A stretch of DNA of 64,000 nucleotides from Mucilaginibacter sp. OK098 (GTDB lineage Bacteria > Bacteroidota > Bacteroidia > Sphingobacteriales > Sphingobacteriaceae): positions 496,001-560,000 of the forward strand of contig NZ_FRCM01000001.1 in the NCBI RefSeq assembly GCF_900142915.1, written 5' to 3'. The position numbers and the translations under genes were made by a program. Shown here in pieces: positions 26,133-35,307 of the stretch (positions within the stretch are counted from its first letter, which is position 1; every line of letters starts with the position of its first letter). The notes below the pieces were generated by a model. That model did not search any database. It saw only the letters and a program-made list of their open reading frames with translations, and had not been told where the DNA came from.

Positions 26133-27095
26133 TTATTGTAAAACAAAGCTTCTTAACTCACTTGCCTGCCCCTCATTACCGGCAGCATCAAGGGCAGATA
26201 CTTTCCAGTATATTTTGTCACCCGGGCTGCCCAGGTTGAAGCTATAACTCGTTGTGGTTACTGATAATGGAAAGCTGGTATTATAAAGTGAAGTGGAATC
26301 ACTTTTAAACACATAAAGCTTATAACGCACAGCAGTTGTTACCGCACCCCACTGCAGTGTAACCGGCAGACTTACAGTTTGCCCGTTAGTTGGTGAAACC
26401 AACGCGGGTACAGCAGGCGGAGTATGGTCATAAATTATTGAATTTATGGCCGACCACCTGGATTGCGCGGTATCATTTTCAGCCCGTACCCGCCATTGGT
26501 ATGACTGGTCTTTTGGGAAAGTATAATTAAGCTGCTGCCCCGGAATAATTTGGTTGGACAATATGGTGCTTTCGTTTGAAAAATTATTGGTATCGATCTC
26601 GAAACGATATTTGGTAGCACCAAACAAGCTTCCCCATTGAAAAGTTTGTACACTTTGGTTGGTGATGAGATTATTGGCCGGTGAATTAAGCTGGACAGTT
26701 TGTAGCTTAATTGATGACGCTTCAACTTCCAGGTCCCTTGGGTTTGCGAATGCGGTTTGCGAGCTGCCATTTTGTGCCAATACCCTCCATTGGTATTTAC
26801 CCGGATCAAGGGTAAATGAAAACCGGTTTTTTGTAACGACGGTGTCAAGTACCAGGCCGCCGGGAGAAGCGAAGCTCTGCGAAACCACCTGCAGGCGGTA
26901 CGATAGGGCATGCTCAACTTCGTCCCACCAAAAATTTATGGAATAGCTGCTGCTTTGATACTGGTCGGCGGGGGCCTCCAGTATAACTTGCTTCTTGCTT
27001 ATTGACGGCTCAATGATTGCATCGCAGGATGCCAGGAACGCAATTCCAATCATCAGTAGGGCCGATAACGGATAAAGTTTTAGTCTTAAATTCAT
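26133..27095 (-). CDS. Lipoprotein with three FN3-like domains
   Basis: 320 residues. Lipobox LASC after a hydrophobic signal (LLMIGIAFLASCD). Three fibronectin-III-like units follow, each with the W-x-x-V/A...YRL or YRF and YQWRV or YWKV signature: YSINFWWDEVEHALSYRLQV, VQTFQWGSLFGATKYRFEID and LPVTLQWGAVTTAVRYKLYV. It is the first gene of the minus-strand secretion operon. An outer-membrane lipoprotein at this place could help the secretin insert or bind an exported protein at the surface (inference). Confidence 0.8.
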   Translation of the reverse strand: MNLRLKLYPLSALLMIGIAFLASCDAIIEPSISKKQVILEAPADQYQSSSYSINFWWDEVEHALSYRLQVVSQSFASPGGLVLDTVVTKNRFSFTLDPGKYQWRVLAQNGSSQTAFANPRDLEVEASSIKLQTVQLNSPANNLITNQSVQTFQWGSLFGATKYRFEIDTNNFSNESTILSNQIIPGQQLNYTFPKDQSYQWRVRAENDTAQSRWSAINSIIYDHTPPAVPALVSPTNGQTVSLPVTLQWGAVTTAVRYKLYVFKSDSTSLYNTSFPLSVTTTSYSFNLGSPGDKIYWKVSALDAAGNEGQASELRSFVLQ

Positions 27096-27600
27096 TCCGC
27101 ACTAAATTACAAACTTCTTTGGTATTGTTTTAATTGGAAACAAACATTGCTTAATTAACCGGAAAATAATTAAAGAGGTAATCTGGAAAAGTGATTGGGT
27201 TTTACTCTCCGAAGCGGGAGACGAGGCAGAGCATAAAGCCAAAGAGAACTTGGGGGCGAAGAACGCGGTTAAGTCCGCTATTATCTGGGATGGAGGTATG
27301 AACGATACAGCAAATACATATGCATACGTCAACAAAAGAACATGTTGGCGATGACACAACCATTTGTGAAAAACAATACAGCTCATTAATCGGTATTTTA
27401 CGTGTTTGCAAATAGCCTCCCTAAACAGCGCGCTAAAACCTCGCTGGTTAAAAATTAAAGCCCAGGGCAATTTTAAAACTATCTTGTAATATGCTTGTAC
27501 ATAGTGTTTTAAGTTGTGAAATTGCAAATAAATTATTAGCAGGGAAATTTTGAATAGCCATCTTTTGGCACTAATAAAATAAAGCTTTCTAAGGAATTAA
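27096..27600. other. Intergenic region, no supported gene
   Basis: About 500 bases. The plus strand is open from 27106 to 27354 (SEAGDEAEHKAKENLGAKNA region) but has no usable start and matches no family I know. The minus strand is open from 27527 to 27102 with an unlikely composition. The promoter of the minus-strand secretion operon must lie just upstream of 27095. Nothing else is supported. Confidence 0.45.
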
Positions 27601-28215
27601 TTAAATCAAATTATTACTTACAGCCACCTTTATTAGTGCTGCCGTGTTTTTTACTTTATATTTCGACAGCATGTTTTTGCGGTGAAAATCAATAGTGGTA
27701 ACATCCACAAAAAGCGATTCTGCAATCTGCGGATTGGTATAACCATCGGCAATCAGCTCAAGAACTTCCCTTTCACGTCTGGTAAGCGGCGGGAGGTCGG
27801 TGGCATCGGTTTTACGAAGCGCCATTGATACAGAGCGGCTAAAATAGGTTTTGCCTTTTGCCACAGTTCTTATGGCTTCAATTATCTCCTGCCTTGATGC
27901 ATCTTTTAAAACATAGCCGCTGGCTCCGCTTTCGGTCATTTTACGGATAATTCCCGGCTGGTTATTTATGCTCAATGCTAAAACAACTATCCCGGGGTAT
28001 TTGTCTTTTACCAGCTTGCAAAGCTCAATCCCTGTTGTATCAGGCAAGTTTATATCCATCAAAATAACATCCGGTTGCCGGCTTTGCAATACCTGGACCA
28101 GGTTTTCGCCGCTATTACAGGAAGCAGTATACTCCATATCAGCTTCAGCAGCAATAAATGCCCTTACGCCCTCCGTCACTAAGCTATGGTCCTCAACCTG
28201 GATGATCTTTATCAT
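27601..28215 (-). CDS. NarL/LuxR-family response regulator
   Basis: 204 residues. Receiver domain with acidic pocket IKIIQVEDHSLV, phospho-acceptor Asp in DVILMDINLPD (about residue 55), and conserved Lys in YVLKDAS. C-terminal LuxR-type HTH: PLTRREREVLELIADGYTNPQ and FVDVTTIDFHRKNMLSKYKV. It lies 2 bases downstream of the kinase gene, its obvious partner. Target genes may be the divergent secreted-protein cluster starting at 30368 (inference from position). Confidence 0.93.
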   Translation of the reverse strand: MIKIIQVEDHSLVTEGVRAFIAAEADMEYTASCNSGENLVQVLQSRQPDVILMDINLPDTTGIELCKLVKDKYPGIVVLALSINNQPGIIRKMTESGASGYVLKDASRQEIIEAIRTVAKGKTYFSRSVSMALRKTDATDLPPLTRREREVLELIADGYTNPQIAESLFVDVTTIDFHRKNMLSKYKVKNTAALIKVAVSNNLI

Positions 28216-28217
28216 AA

Positions 28218-30206
28218 TTAAACCGGTAATTGAATAAATATTGACGTTCCTTTGCCCGGCTCCGACTTCACATCTATATTCCCCTTCAAAAAGTCGACCC
28301 TGCTTTTTAAATTTTTGTAGCCCATGCCTTCTGCAACTGACAACTCTGATAATTCAATCCCCTTACCATCATCTTCAACCGTTATCCCTAACACATTCTC
28401 TTTAAGGGTGATCTGCACTATGGCGCTTTTAGCATCAGCGTGCTTAACAACATTGTTTATCAACTCCTGCACAATGCGGTAAACTGCTATTTTAACGGCT
28501 TCGTCTGCCTGTAACTTATCAATGCCAAAGCTTTGATAAGTTACAGGCAGAGCGCCACTGTGTGTAACCTGGTGGCAGTAATCTTCAAGCGCATCGTTCA
28601 GGCTCAACTTAAGCAAACTTTCCGGCATCATATTATGCGCCACACGCCTAAGTTCAGTAATTGACTGATCAAGCATGTTCATTGTTTTTTCAAAGGCTGC
28701 AGCATTTTCTGCACTAATAATCATGTTTTGTTTCATACTGCTTAAAGAATATTTGGTACCTGTTAATATTCCCCCAAGTCCATCATGAAGATCTTTAGCA
28801 AGGCGGCTTCGCTCAGCTTCCTGCCCCTCCATCAAGGCTTGCGTTGATAATAATTCTTTTTCTTTTTCCAATATCTGGATCTGTTGTTCCTTTAATTCTC
28901 TTTCAGATATTAGCAGTTTTTCTTTACGGATGCTGTTGTTGCGCAATAGCCAGGCTATAATAAGCAATGCCACTACGGCACAGGTTAAAACCACTATATA
29001 AATACTGCGTTTTTGAAGTGTAAGCTCCCTGATCTGCTTTTCCTTATTCAGGTTACTTATTTCTGCCTCTTTTTTTGATACGTTATATTTAGTTTCAAGC
29101 TCCTGGGTATTTATCAGGATCTGGTCTGCATGAAGTTTTGCTCTTACTGAATCCTCTAAAAGCCGGTTATGGTGATATGCCGCAATATTTCCCGTGAGCA
29201 GTTCAACATCGCCAAGTACGCTGTAATCTTTCTCCTCAACCAAAATTGCCCCGGTTTCCTGAGCAATAGCCACTGATGTTTTAAGGTGCGATTTAACAGA
29301 CACGTAGTCTTTTTGATTAAATGCGTATAACGCTAAAAAATATTCTGCATCAGCAAGGACTCTTTTGTTTCCGGTTTCTTTACTCAACAGCATTATCTCA
29401 TCTGTATAATTTTTCAATAGATCATACTTATCCTGCAAAACGAAAATATTATTAAACGCTACCAGCTCACTTAACAGCGCAATTTTGTCGTTTAACCGTT
29501 CGCTAATTGCTTTTGCCTCCTTTAAAAGGGCTAACGCTTTATTTAATTTTCCCAAATTCACATAAACAAAACTTACGTTTAACAAGGCTTCCTGCAGCAC
29601 ATTTTCGTTATTAACAGACCTGCTAACCGCAATTGCTTTTAATCCGTATTCAAGCGCCTTTTGCGGCGAATGGCCTACAGAAGAAAAGATCCCCAGTATA
29701 TTAGCATAAACAGCGGCAAGATGTTTTTTATCGTTAAGCCTTTCATAGGCTGCAACAGCCTTCAAGTAATAAGCATATGCCTTTTCAATATCCGAGGCAT
29801 CGGTATAACAACCGGCGATATTATTATAGGCTGCTCCTTTAAAATAATCGTTATTGGTGGTTTCTGCCAGGGCAACAGCTTTTAATGCCATGTTTATGGC
29901 TTCAAAGTTTTTGGCCTTTGAGCTTAATACGTCACCATAACAAGCATAATACTTTAACAGGCCTGTTTTGTTTTTTAAACGGATTGCTATAGCATAAGCC
30001 ATATTGTAATAATAAAGAGCCGAATCAGGCTTGCTGCCGGCATATACCTTATACCCCAGGCCAATCAGGTTCATCATTTTGGTGCTGTCGTCCATCGAGT
30101 TTTTAACCGCAGCAAAATACTTCGCACGATCTTTTGCATTATCCTGGGCCGCGCTTTTAAAAGGCGAAAGGACCAGGTAAAACGAAAACAGTAAAAGGTA
30201 CCTCAT
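28218..30206 (-). CDS. TPR-containing sensor histidine kinase (HisKA_3 type)
   Basis: 662 residues. Signal peptide, then six or so TPR units (about 40-370, e.g. AYNNIAGCYTDASDIEKAYA, HLAAVYANILGIFSSVG), one membrane helix (IYIVVLTCAVVALLIIAWLL, about 400), a coiled coil rich in E/K, the HisKA_3 dimerisation domain with phospho-acceptor His in LAKDLHDGLGGILTG, and a HATPase with N-box QELINNVVKHADAK and G-box VEDDGKGI. Sensor domain probably periplasmic and protein-binding. Leaderless relative to a hairpin at 30264-30290. Confidence 0.93.
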   Translation of the reverse strand: MRYLLLFSFYLVLSPFKSAAQDNAKDRAKYFAAVKNSMDDSTKMMNLIGLGYKVYAGSKPDSALYYYNMAYAIAIRLKNKTGLLKYYACYGDVLSSKAKNFEAINMALKAVALAETTNNDYFKGAAYNNIAGCYTDASDIEKAYAYYLKAVAAYERLNDKKHLAAVYANILGIFSSVGHSPQKALEYGLKAIAVSRSVNNENVLQEALLNVSFVYVNLGKLNKALALLKEAKAISERLNDKIALLSELVAFNNIFVLQDKYDLLKNYTDEIMLLSKETGNKRVLADAEYFLALYAFNQKDYVSVKSHLKTSVAIAQETGAILVEEKDYSVLGDVELLTGNIAAYHHNRLLEDSVRAKLHADQILINTQELETKYNVSKKEAEISNLNKEKQIRELTLQKRSIYIVVLTCAVVALLIIAWLLRNNSIRKEKLLISERELKEQQIQILEKEKELLSTQALMEGQEAERSRLAKDLHDGLGGILTGTKYSLSSMKQNMIISAENAAAFEKTMNMLDQSITELRRVAHNMMPESLLKLSLNDALEDYCHQVTHSGALPVTYQSFGIDKLQADEAVKIAVYRIVQELINNVVKHADAKSAIVQITLKENVLGITVEDDGKGIELSELSVAEGMGYKNLKSRVDFLKGNIDVKSEPGKGTSIFIQLPV

Positions 30207-30263
30207 TTATTATTATATATTATATATAAGCAACAATGTAAAAGTGAGATTTATTTTTTCATA

Positions 30264-30290
30264 AAAAAACTCCCTTTTTAGGGAGTATGG
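30264..30290 (-). terminator. Rho-independent hairpin in the kinase 5' leader
   Basis: On the minus strand the sequence reads ACTCCC-TAAAAA-GGGAGT followed by TTTTTTT, a short intrinsic terminator. It lies between the divergent OmpA-like and kinase genes, about 58 bases before the kinase ATG and pointing towards it. It can end a short leader RNA or shield the kinase gene. Confidence 0.65.
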
Positions 30291-30367
30291 TGTTGGTCAT
30301 CAACAAGATACTTTTGGATTGTAATAAGTATTAAAAGTTGTTCATTCTAATAAAACAAAACAATATC

Positions 30368-31636
30368 ATGAAGTATTTTAAAATTCTAATTGCCACAATA
30401 GCCCTGGGTTCGCTAACCCAGCTTGGCAGTGCACAAATACTAAAACCAGGTGAAGTAGCCAAAGAAGCCGGCACCAGCGAGGTAAACAACACCGAAAGCA
30501 GCACCATTAACAGTGGGGTTGATAAAGCAGCCGGGGCCATAAAGGGTTTATTTAAAAAGAAGAAAAAAACAGACTCAGCACCTGCCGCGGCAGCAAACGC
30601 TCCGGCAGCTCTGCCGCCTCCAACTCAGTCTGCGCAAGGGATGGTTAATCAACAAGGCCCAATAAGCGCCTACAATAACTACGACTTTGTGCCCGGCGAC
30701 CAGATTGTTTTTGATGATAACTTTATGGACGACCAAAACGGCGAGTTTCCGGCACATTGGAACTTAGGCGCAGGGCAGGCTGTGGTTAACACGATAGCCG
30801 GTCGGCCTGCATTTTTATTGACAGATGGCAACTATGCACATGTTAGCCCGCTGATTAAATCGCCATCGTACCTGGGTGATGCATTTACTATTGAGTTTGA
30901 CGATTATAGCAGCGGCGGGTATCACCCCAAACTATATTTCTACAACAGTAACGCCAACGCAATTGCTGCAACAAGTGACCAGGCCTATGTAAGTTTAGGT
31001 ACCGACGTAATTGGGGTTGTAAACAAAACAACCGGCCTTGATTTGCAGGGAAAGATCCCGGCAGACATCCTTGGAGAAAAGTATCTGAATAAATGGCATC
31101 ACATAGCTATTGCTTACCGTAATAACCAGATTAAGGTATATGTGGACCAGTATCGCGTTGCAGTTGCGCCAAACCTGGGCACCAAGCCCCGTGCATTTGA
31201 TATAGAGGGAATAGGCGATCCAAACAACCCTATCATAATAGCCAATGTACGCGTTGCCAACGGCGGTGGAATGACCATGCTGGGTAAAAAGTTTACAGAT
31301 GCTAAAATTATCACCCACGGGATAAACTTTGATATTGACAAGGCTACTATTAAGCCCGAAAGCATGGGTACACTTAACATGATAGTTGGCATATTAAGAG
31401 ATAACCCCGATTTGAAATTTGAGGTGGATGGGCATACCGATAATACCGGTGGAGCAGCCCACAACGCAACACTTTCACAACAGCGGGCTGATGCCGTAAA
31501 AGCACAATTGATAACCATGAGCGTTGATGCCTCACGCCTTACTACCAAGGGTTTTGGCGACACTAAACCTATCAGCGATAACCTTACACCCGAAGGCAAA
31601 GCGAATAACCGCCGGGTTGAATTTGTAAAACAATAA
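30368..31636 (+). CDS. OmpA-family protein with lectin-like middle domain
   Basis: 422 residues from ATG 30368 (MKYFKILIATIALGSL signal). A low-complexity segment with the basic GLFKKKKKTDSAPAAA stretch comes first. Residues about 120-290 resemble a concanavalin-A/LamG-like domain (IVFDDNFMDDQNGEFPAHWN, KWHHIAIAYRNNQIKVYVDQ). The C-terminal OmpA peptidoglycan-binding domain has INFDIDKATIKPESM, FEVDGHTDNTGGAAHN and LTTKGFGDTKPI. It probably anchors in the outer membrane/peptidoglycan and leads the run of exported proteins up to 39923. Confidence 0.9.
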   Translation: MKYFKILIATIALGSLTQLGSAQILKPGEVAKEAGTSEVNNTESSTINSGVDKAAGAIKGLFKKKKKTDSAPAAAANAPAALPPPTQSAQGMVNQQGPISAYNNYDFVPGDQIVFDDNFMDDQNGEFPAHWNLGAGQAVVNTIAGRPAFLLTDGNYAHVSPLIKSPSYLGDAFTIEFDDYSSGGYHPKLYFYNSNANAIAATSDQAYVSLGTDVIGVVNKTTGLDLQGKIPADILGEKYLNKWHHIAIAYRNNQIKVYVDQYRVAVAPNLGTKPRAFDIEGIGDPNNPIIIANVRVANGGGMTMLGKKFTDAKIITHGINFDIDKATIKPESMGTLNMIVGILRDNPDLKFEVDGHTDNTGGAAHNATLSQQRADAVKAQLITMSVDASRLTTKGFGDTKPISDNLTPEGKANNRRVEFVKQ

Positions 31637-31672
31637 ACATCAATTAAAATAATAAACTCAAAAATAACTACT

Positions 31673-32218
31673 ATGAAAAAGAAAGTAATGTACTTAGCAC
31701 TGGTTGCCTTATCGTTTTTTGCATACTCGTGCAGCACCAAAAACGACCCTACGCCAACCAATACAACCTTTAAGTTTACGGTTAACGGAACTGCATATAC
31801 AGAAACAGCAGCTGCCGATTCTACCACATCAATATCAGGCGGAACAAAAAACCTGAATGCCCTGGGTATAACAGGTCAATCGGTTGATAAATCGGCACAG
31901 GCGGCCATTATATTTTTCTGGGCAGGCACCGCTAAACCCAAAGCAGGCACATATACTGTAGTTGGCGATGCTACTAAAATTGCGGCAGGGCAGGTAGCTG
32001 CTTTGATAATAGATAAGGTAACCGTGGCCAAACAGGGTTTGTATGGAACTACCGGGTTAGACGGCACATCAATAACAGTAGCAGTGAGCGCATCAGGAAA
32101 AATATCGCTTACTATACCATCGGTAGCTATCAAAGGGTCGAATTTTGATAACACCGATCCAAAAAATACGGTTATTACTGATGTTACCGGGTCTATTTCC
32201 GGTTCGGCAGGGGAATAG
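31673..32218 (+). CDS. Small lipoprotein, function unknown
   Basis: 181 residues. Lipobox FAYSC (ALVALSFFAYSCSTKND), then a beta-rich domain: NTTFKFTVNGTAYTETAAAD, AGTYTVVGDATKIAAGQVAA and KISLTIPSVAIKG. This resembles the many Bacteroidota lipoproteins with a single small beta-sandwich. No specific family recognised. 36 bases behind the OmpA-like gene and followed by a hairpin. Confidence 0.7.
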   Translation: MKKKVMYLALVALSFFAYSCSTKNDPTPTNTTFKFTVNGTAYTETAAADSTTSISGGTKNLNALGITGQSVDKSAQAAIIFFWAGTAKPKAGTYTVVGDATKIAAGQVAALIIDKVTVAKQGLYGTTGLDGTSITVAVSASGKISLTIPSVAIKGSNFDNTDPKNTVITDVTGSISGSAGE

Positions 32219-32251
32219 CAATAAGCTTAGCATACCGAATAAAAACTACAT

Positions 32252-32280
32252 AGCAGGCCGGTAATTATTACAGGCCTGCT
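32252..32280 (+). terminator. Hairpin between secreted-protein genes
   Basis: AGCAGGCC (32252-32259) pairs with GGCCTGCT (32273-32280) around a 13-base loop, followed by TTTAAAAAT. The T-run is weak, so it may only reduce read-through or stabilise the upstream mRNA. Confidence 0.5.
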
Positions 32281-32297
32281 TTAAAAATCCCAACAAT

Positions 32298-33299
32298 ATG
32301 AAAAAGATGCTTTTTTTGATCGGCATTGGTATGCTGATATATTGCGGCTTACTTGCGCAGCCCGCCACCTTCCCTATAACCGATAAGCAGCCGGCACTGG
32401 TTGACGGACTTGAATTGGGTTACGTTATCAAATCAACCGAAGTAAAGACCGTAAGCAATAAAGGCGATTTTAGCCGCTACTCGGTAAGTTTTTACGTTCG
32501 TAACACTACGAACCAGGGCAAAATAATGCTATATAAACAGGGTTGGAACGTGTTGAACAACGTATCAGACCAATTGGCCCAGTTTAATTGTTTGAACGCT
32601 ACCGGCGCCAGGCTAACATCAAAAGAAGCAATTATTAATGCAGAAGCCTGCAACGTGCTGGCGATGGTGAACGACTGCGACCCCAAAAAGGTTGACAGGA
32701 AGAAACAATTTGTGCAAATAGGCTACTGGATAAAACCCGGCCAAACCATAAGCACCACCGCTATTTTAATTACCCCTTTAAATACCCTGCCCGATGTGCA
32801 GGCAACCTACCTTGCCAGCCAGCTAACGCCACTTTCATCGGCATCAATAGGTGGCCCGCAACTGATATCTGTAGCAGGTGACCAAAATAGCCCGCAACCT
32901 CCGGCTGACGGGCAGGGCTTTGTAAAACTGAAAAACAACTTTAACAACATGTACCTGAATAACCAGCAAGGCCCGCCGGAGGCAACAAATATTGATGTAG
33001 GCTGGTGGAGCGCCCAATGGCAGGTTATAGCCATACCCAACAGCCGCTATGTTAACCTGAAAAATAGATGGAAAGAGAACTACCTGTTGGTTGACCAGCG
33101 CGGCTATGTAACGTTTACAGATAATTATAACGACCGCGCAGGCTTTTGGACAATGGAATCTACCAACGACCAAAATGTTTTCAGGTTCCGTAACCTGATG
33201 ACGGGCGGCTACCTGTGCATCGCCGCTAACGGTGTATTGATCCAATCAAAAACTCCTGTTAATAATTTTTGCTCGGGTTGGCTAATGGAGCAACCCTGA
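32298..33299 (+). CDS. Exported protein with C-terminal beta-trefoil-like domain
   Basis: 333 residues; signal peptide MKKMLFLIGIGMLIYCGLLA. The first about 190 residues form a beta domain (YSVSFYVRNTTNQGKIMLYK) with Cys residues that may pair. The last about 130 have three recurring units, FVKLKNNFNNMYLNNQQGPP, YVNLKNRWKENYLLVDQRGY and VFRFRNLMTGGYLCIAANGV, each with W...WxV-type strands. This suggests a ricin/fascin-like beta-trefoil, often glycan-binding. Function unknown. Confidence 0.7.
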   Translation: MKKMLFLIGIGMLIYCGLLAQPATFPITDKQPALVDGLELGYVIKSTEVKTVSNKGDFSRYSVSFYVRNTTNQGKIMLYKQGWNVLNNVSDQLAQFNCLNATGARLTSKEAIINAEACNVLAMVNDCDPKKVDRKKQFVQIGYWIKPGQTISTTAILITPLNTLPDVQATYLASQLTPLSSASIGGPQLISVAGDQNSPQPPADGQGFVKLKNNFNNMYLNNQQGPPEATNIDVGWWSAQWQVIAIPNSRYVNLKNRWKENYLLVDQRGYVTFTDNYNDRAGFWTMESTNDQNVFRFRNLMTGGYLCIAANGVLIQSKTPVNNFCSGWLMEQP

Positions 33300-33346
33300 T
33301 AAGCAAGGTGCTTTTACAGCACTGACTAATATAAAAACCTAAAACA

Positions 33347-34462
33347 ATGAAAAAAATAATATACACCATAGTCTTACTTGCAGCGGTAACCACGCTTAAC
33401 GCGCAGGGTATTTTAGGTAAGCTAAAAAATAAATTAGCCAGTGGCGCTTCAAAAGATGTGCAAAGCCAGGTGGTAAACCAGGCGGGCAGTCCAGGTTCGT
33501 CAAAGGCTCCGGACGGCAGCATGGTAAAGTACACCGATCCTGCTACAGTTGGAACGGTATTAATGAGCTACACCCAAGCGGAACGGGGCAACCATCCCGA
33601 CGGCTTTGATATATGGTTCCTGTCTGTACAGGTTGCGAACAACCAAATAGTGGCTAAAATAGCCGAATCTAATATAGTGGTGTATAGCTATAGCGGCGGT
33701 CGGCTTCAAAAAACCGGCGAAACACCGCCCAATATCAACCGTAATACTTTAAAAAATGGCAGCGAGATTGAGCTGTTCAGCAAAGATTTTACGCAAACTG
33801 ATATGGGCAATGCCATGCTGAAAAACGGGCATAATGTTACCAGTGGCATGATCCCCGGCAAGGCCGAACAAACCTTTACTTTTAATGGAAAAGTGGTAGG
33901 CCGCTTTGCAATGGCGCAAATTGCGCATAATGCCGACTCAACAGTTGTTGCTGTAGCAGGGATGAGCGTTACAGGTGGAATGAGCTATCATTTAAATCCG
34001 TCAAATGGTGCCCAAATAACCCTGCCAAAAGGCTACGGCGCACTGCCCCTTATTAGCCCCGACGGTAAAATTACGGCAGCGCTGTTTGGCGTGGATAAGA
34101 AGGTGATCCTATCAACCGGAGCCACTTATACAATAAACGACCCATCGAACAACCAAATTTGGCTACGCAATACGGGTAATGTTTTTTACATCCCCTCTAT
34201 CGGTAATTCGTTGGTTATGGAACGTAACGGCACTCTGTTTTACAAGTTTAATAACCCTGTTGATTTAAAACGCGTGTTTTTAAACGCCAATGAAACGGGT
34301 ATGGCATGGGAGGGATACCGTGGTCTGTACTTCTCGGATGGTACCATATTTGAAAATGCATCAGCGCCCACTAAGGTGGTACTTGACAACAAGGAAGTGA
34401 TTGTGTTTTTAGACGTTGACACCAATAACGGTAACCTTTACCTATGTAAACACGATTTGTAG
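33347..34462 (+). CDS. Exported propeller-like protein, function unknown
   Basis: 371 residues, signal peptide ending LNAQG. After a basic GKLKNKLASGASKDVQSQVV segment (compare the basic segment of the OmpA-like protein) it carries weak WD40/TolB-like blades: GRFAMAQIAHNADSTVVAVA, ALPLISPDGKITAALFGVDK and VFLNANETGMAWEGYRGLYF. No catalytic motif seen and no named family recognised. Part of the co-oriented exported cluster. Confidence 0.65.
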   Translation: MKKIIYTIVLLAAVTTLNAQGILGKLKNKLASGASKDVQSQVVNQAGSPGSSKAPDGSMVKYTDPATVGTVLMSYTQAERGNHPDGFDIWFLSVQVANNQIVAKIAESNIVVYSYSGGRLQKTGETPPNINRNTLKNGSEIELFSKDFTQTDMGNAMLKNGHNVTSGMIPGKAEQTFTFNGKVVGRFAMAQIAHNADSTVVAVAGMSVTGGMSYHLNPSNGAQITLPKGYGALPLISPDGKITAALFGVDKKVILSTGATYTINDPSNNQIWLRNTGNVFYIPSIGNSLVMERNGTLFYKFNNPVDLKRVFLNANETGMAWEGYRGLYFSDGTIFENASAPTKVVLDNKEVIVFLDVDTNNGNLYLCKHDL

Positions 34463-34498
34463 AATAAAGCTATGGGAAAGCATTGTTTATGGCCTGTT

Positions 34499-34625
34499 TA
34501 GCGCAGGCCGTTGACCTGCGCTAACGGATTTGCCCCTTTCAGGCTCAGTAATAATAAGGTAGAACCCAAAACTGAAAGCCCTGAAAGGGCGCAACTCACC
34601 AGCACGGTCGCAGGCCTGTGCGATG
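34499..34625. repeat. Nested inverted repeats (REP-like) in a spacer
   Basis: Three palindromes in about 130 bases: TAGCGCAGG/CCTGCGCTA (34499-34523); GCCCCTTTCAGGCT (34532) against AGCCCTGAAAGGGC (34577); and TCGCAGGCCTGTGCGA (34608-34623). GC is well above the neighbouring genes. The make-up is like small mobile REP/MITE elements or a structured RNA region; no T-run follows. Confidence 0.6.
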
Positions 34626-34678
34626 GCGAAATGTTCGAATATATGACAACGCATTATTAAAATCTATCTATCAAAAAC

Positions 34679-35266
34679 ATGAAAAATAAATTTTACTTGG
34701 CAGCACTGTTATTTATAACATCGGCTATACACGCTCAAACCATTACGTTGCCGCCATTTTTAAGGTGGGAAACCAACAATGCTCCCGGCTGTAAAAACGT
34801 GTTTATTACTAAAGACAGCATGTTAATGGCCGTGAAAAATAAGTGTGTGAGCGAAGGCGTGTTGGCAAACTGGAGGCCTTCTATAGGGCTGAGCAATGAT
34901 AAGCTGCACTTTGCCATACCTGCAAACGCTACTATACAACTTACCATCACTTATAAATTTAAACCGGCCCAAGGCGATGTACTATCGTTTTACGGCACCT
35001 TCGACCCTGAAAGCGACAATAGTGATATAGCTTTTAGCAGATCATTACAAATGAAGGGCGGTGAAAGCAGTTTACCTGCTTCTGGTGGGTTTACAACGGC
35101 GGTGCTACTGGTAAATTTCAGCAACGAAAGCGATAAGCCTGTATGGAATGCACTTACTGCACTAAAAGGTTCCATGAATTTTAGTTTTAATGTTACAGCT
35201 AACGGTGGCGAAACGCACCAGGGCAGTTATGCGGTAATTAAAAATGTTAAACTGGAAGTAAAGTAA
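34679..35266 (+). CDS. Exported beta-sandwich protein, function unknown
   Basis: 195 residues, signal peptide MKNKFYLAALLFITSAIHAQ. Beta-rich: LRWETNNAPGCKNVFITKDS, TIQLTITYKFKPAQGDVLSF and TTAVLLVNFSNESDKPVWNA. No family recognised. Follows the REP-like spacer and is spaced 42 bases from the next gene. Confidence 0.6.
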   Translation: MKNKFYLAALLFITSAIHAQTITLPPFLRWETNNAPGCKNVFITKDSMLMAVKNKCVSEGVLANWRPSIGLSNDKLHFAIPANATIQLTITYKFKPAQGDVLSFYGTFDPESDNSDIAFSRSLQMKGGESSLPASGGFTTAVLLVNFSNESDKPVWNALTALKGSMNFSFNVTANGGETHQGSYAVIKNVKLEVK

Positions 35267-35307
35267 AATAGAGTTAGGGAAGATTATTGAAACTTAATAT
35301 TTATAAG

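Noticed and set aside
27106..27354. Plus-strand open frame of 83 codons with a protein-like composition
   Set aside because: No usable start codon, no family match, sits in a promoter region; kept only as a remark in the spacer entry.
27102..27527. Minus-strand open frame of 141 codons
   Set aside because: Cys/Phe/Leu-rich composition and no motif; does not look coding.
31114..31827. Long minus-strand frame (237 codons) across the OmpA-like and lipoprotein genes
   Set aside because: Antisense to two convincing genes; open by codon bias only.
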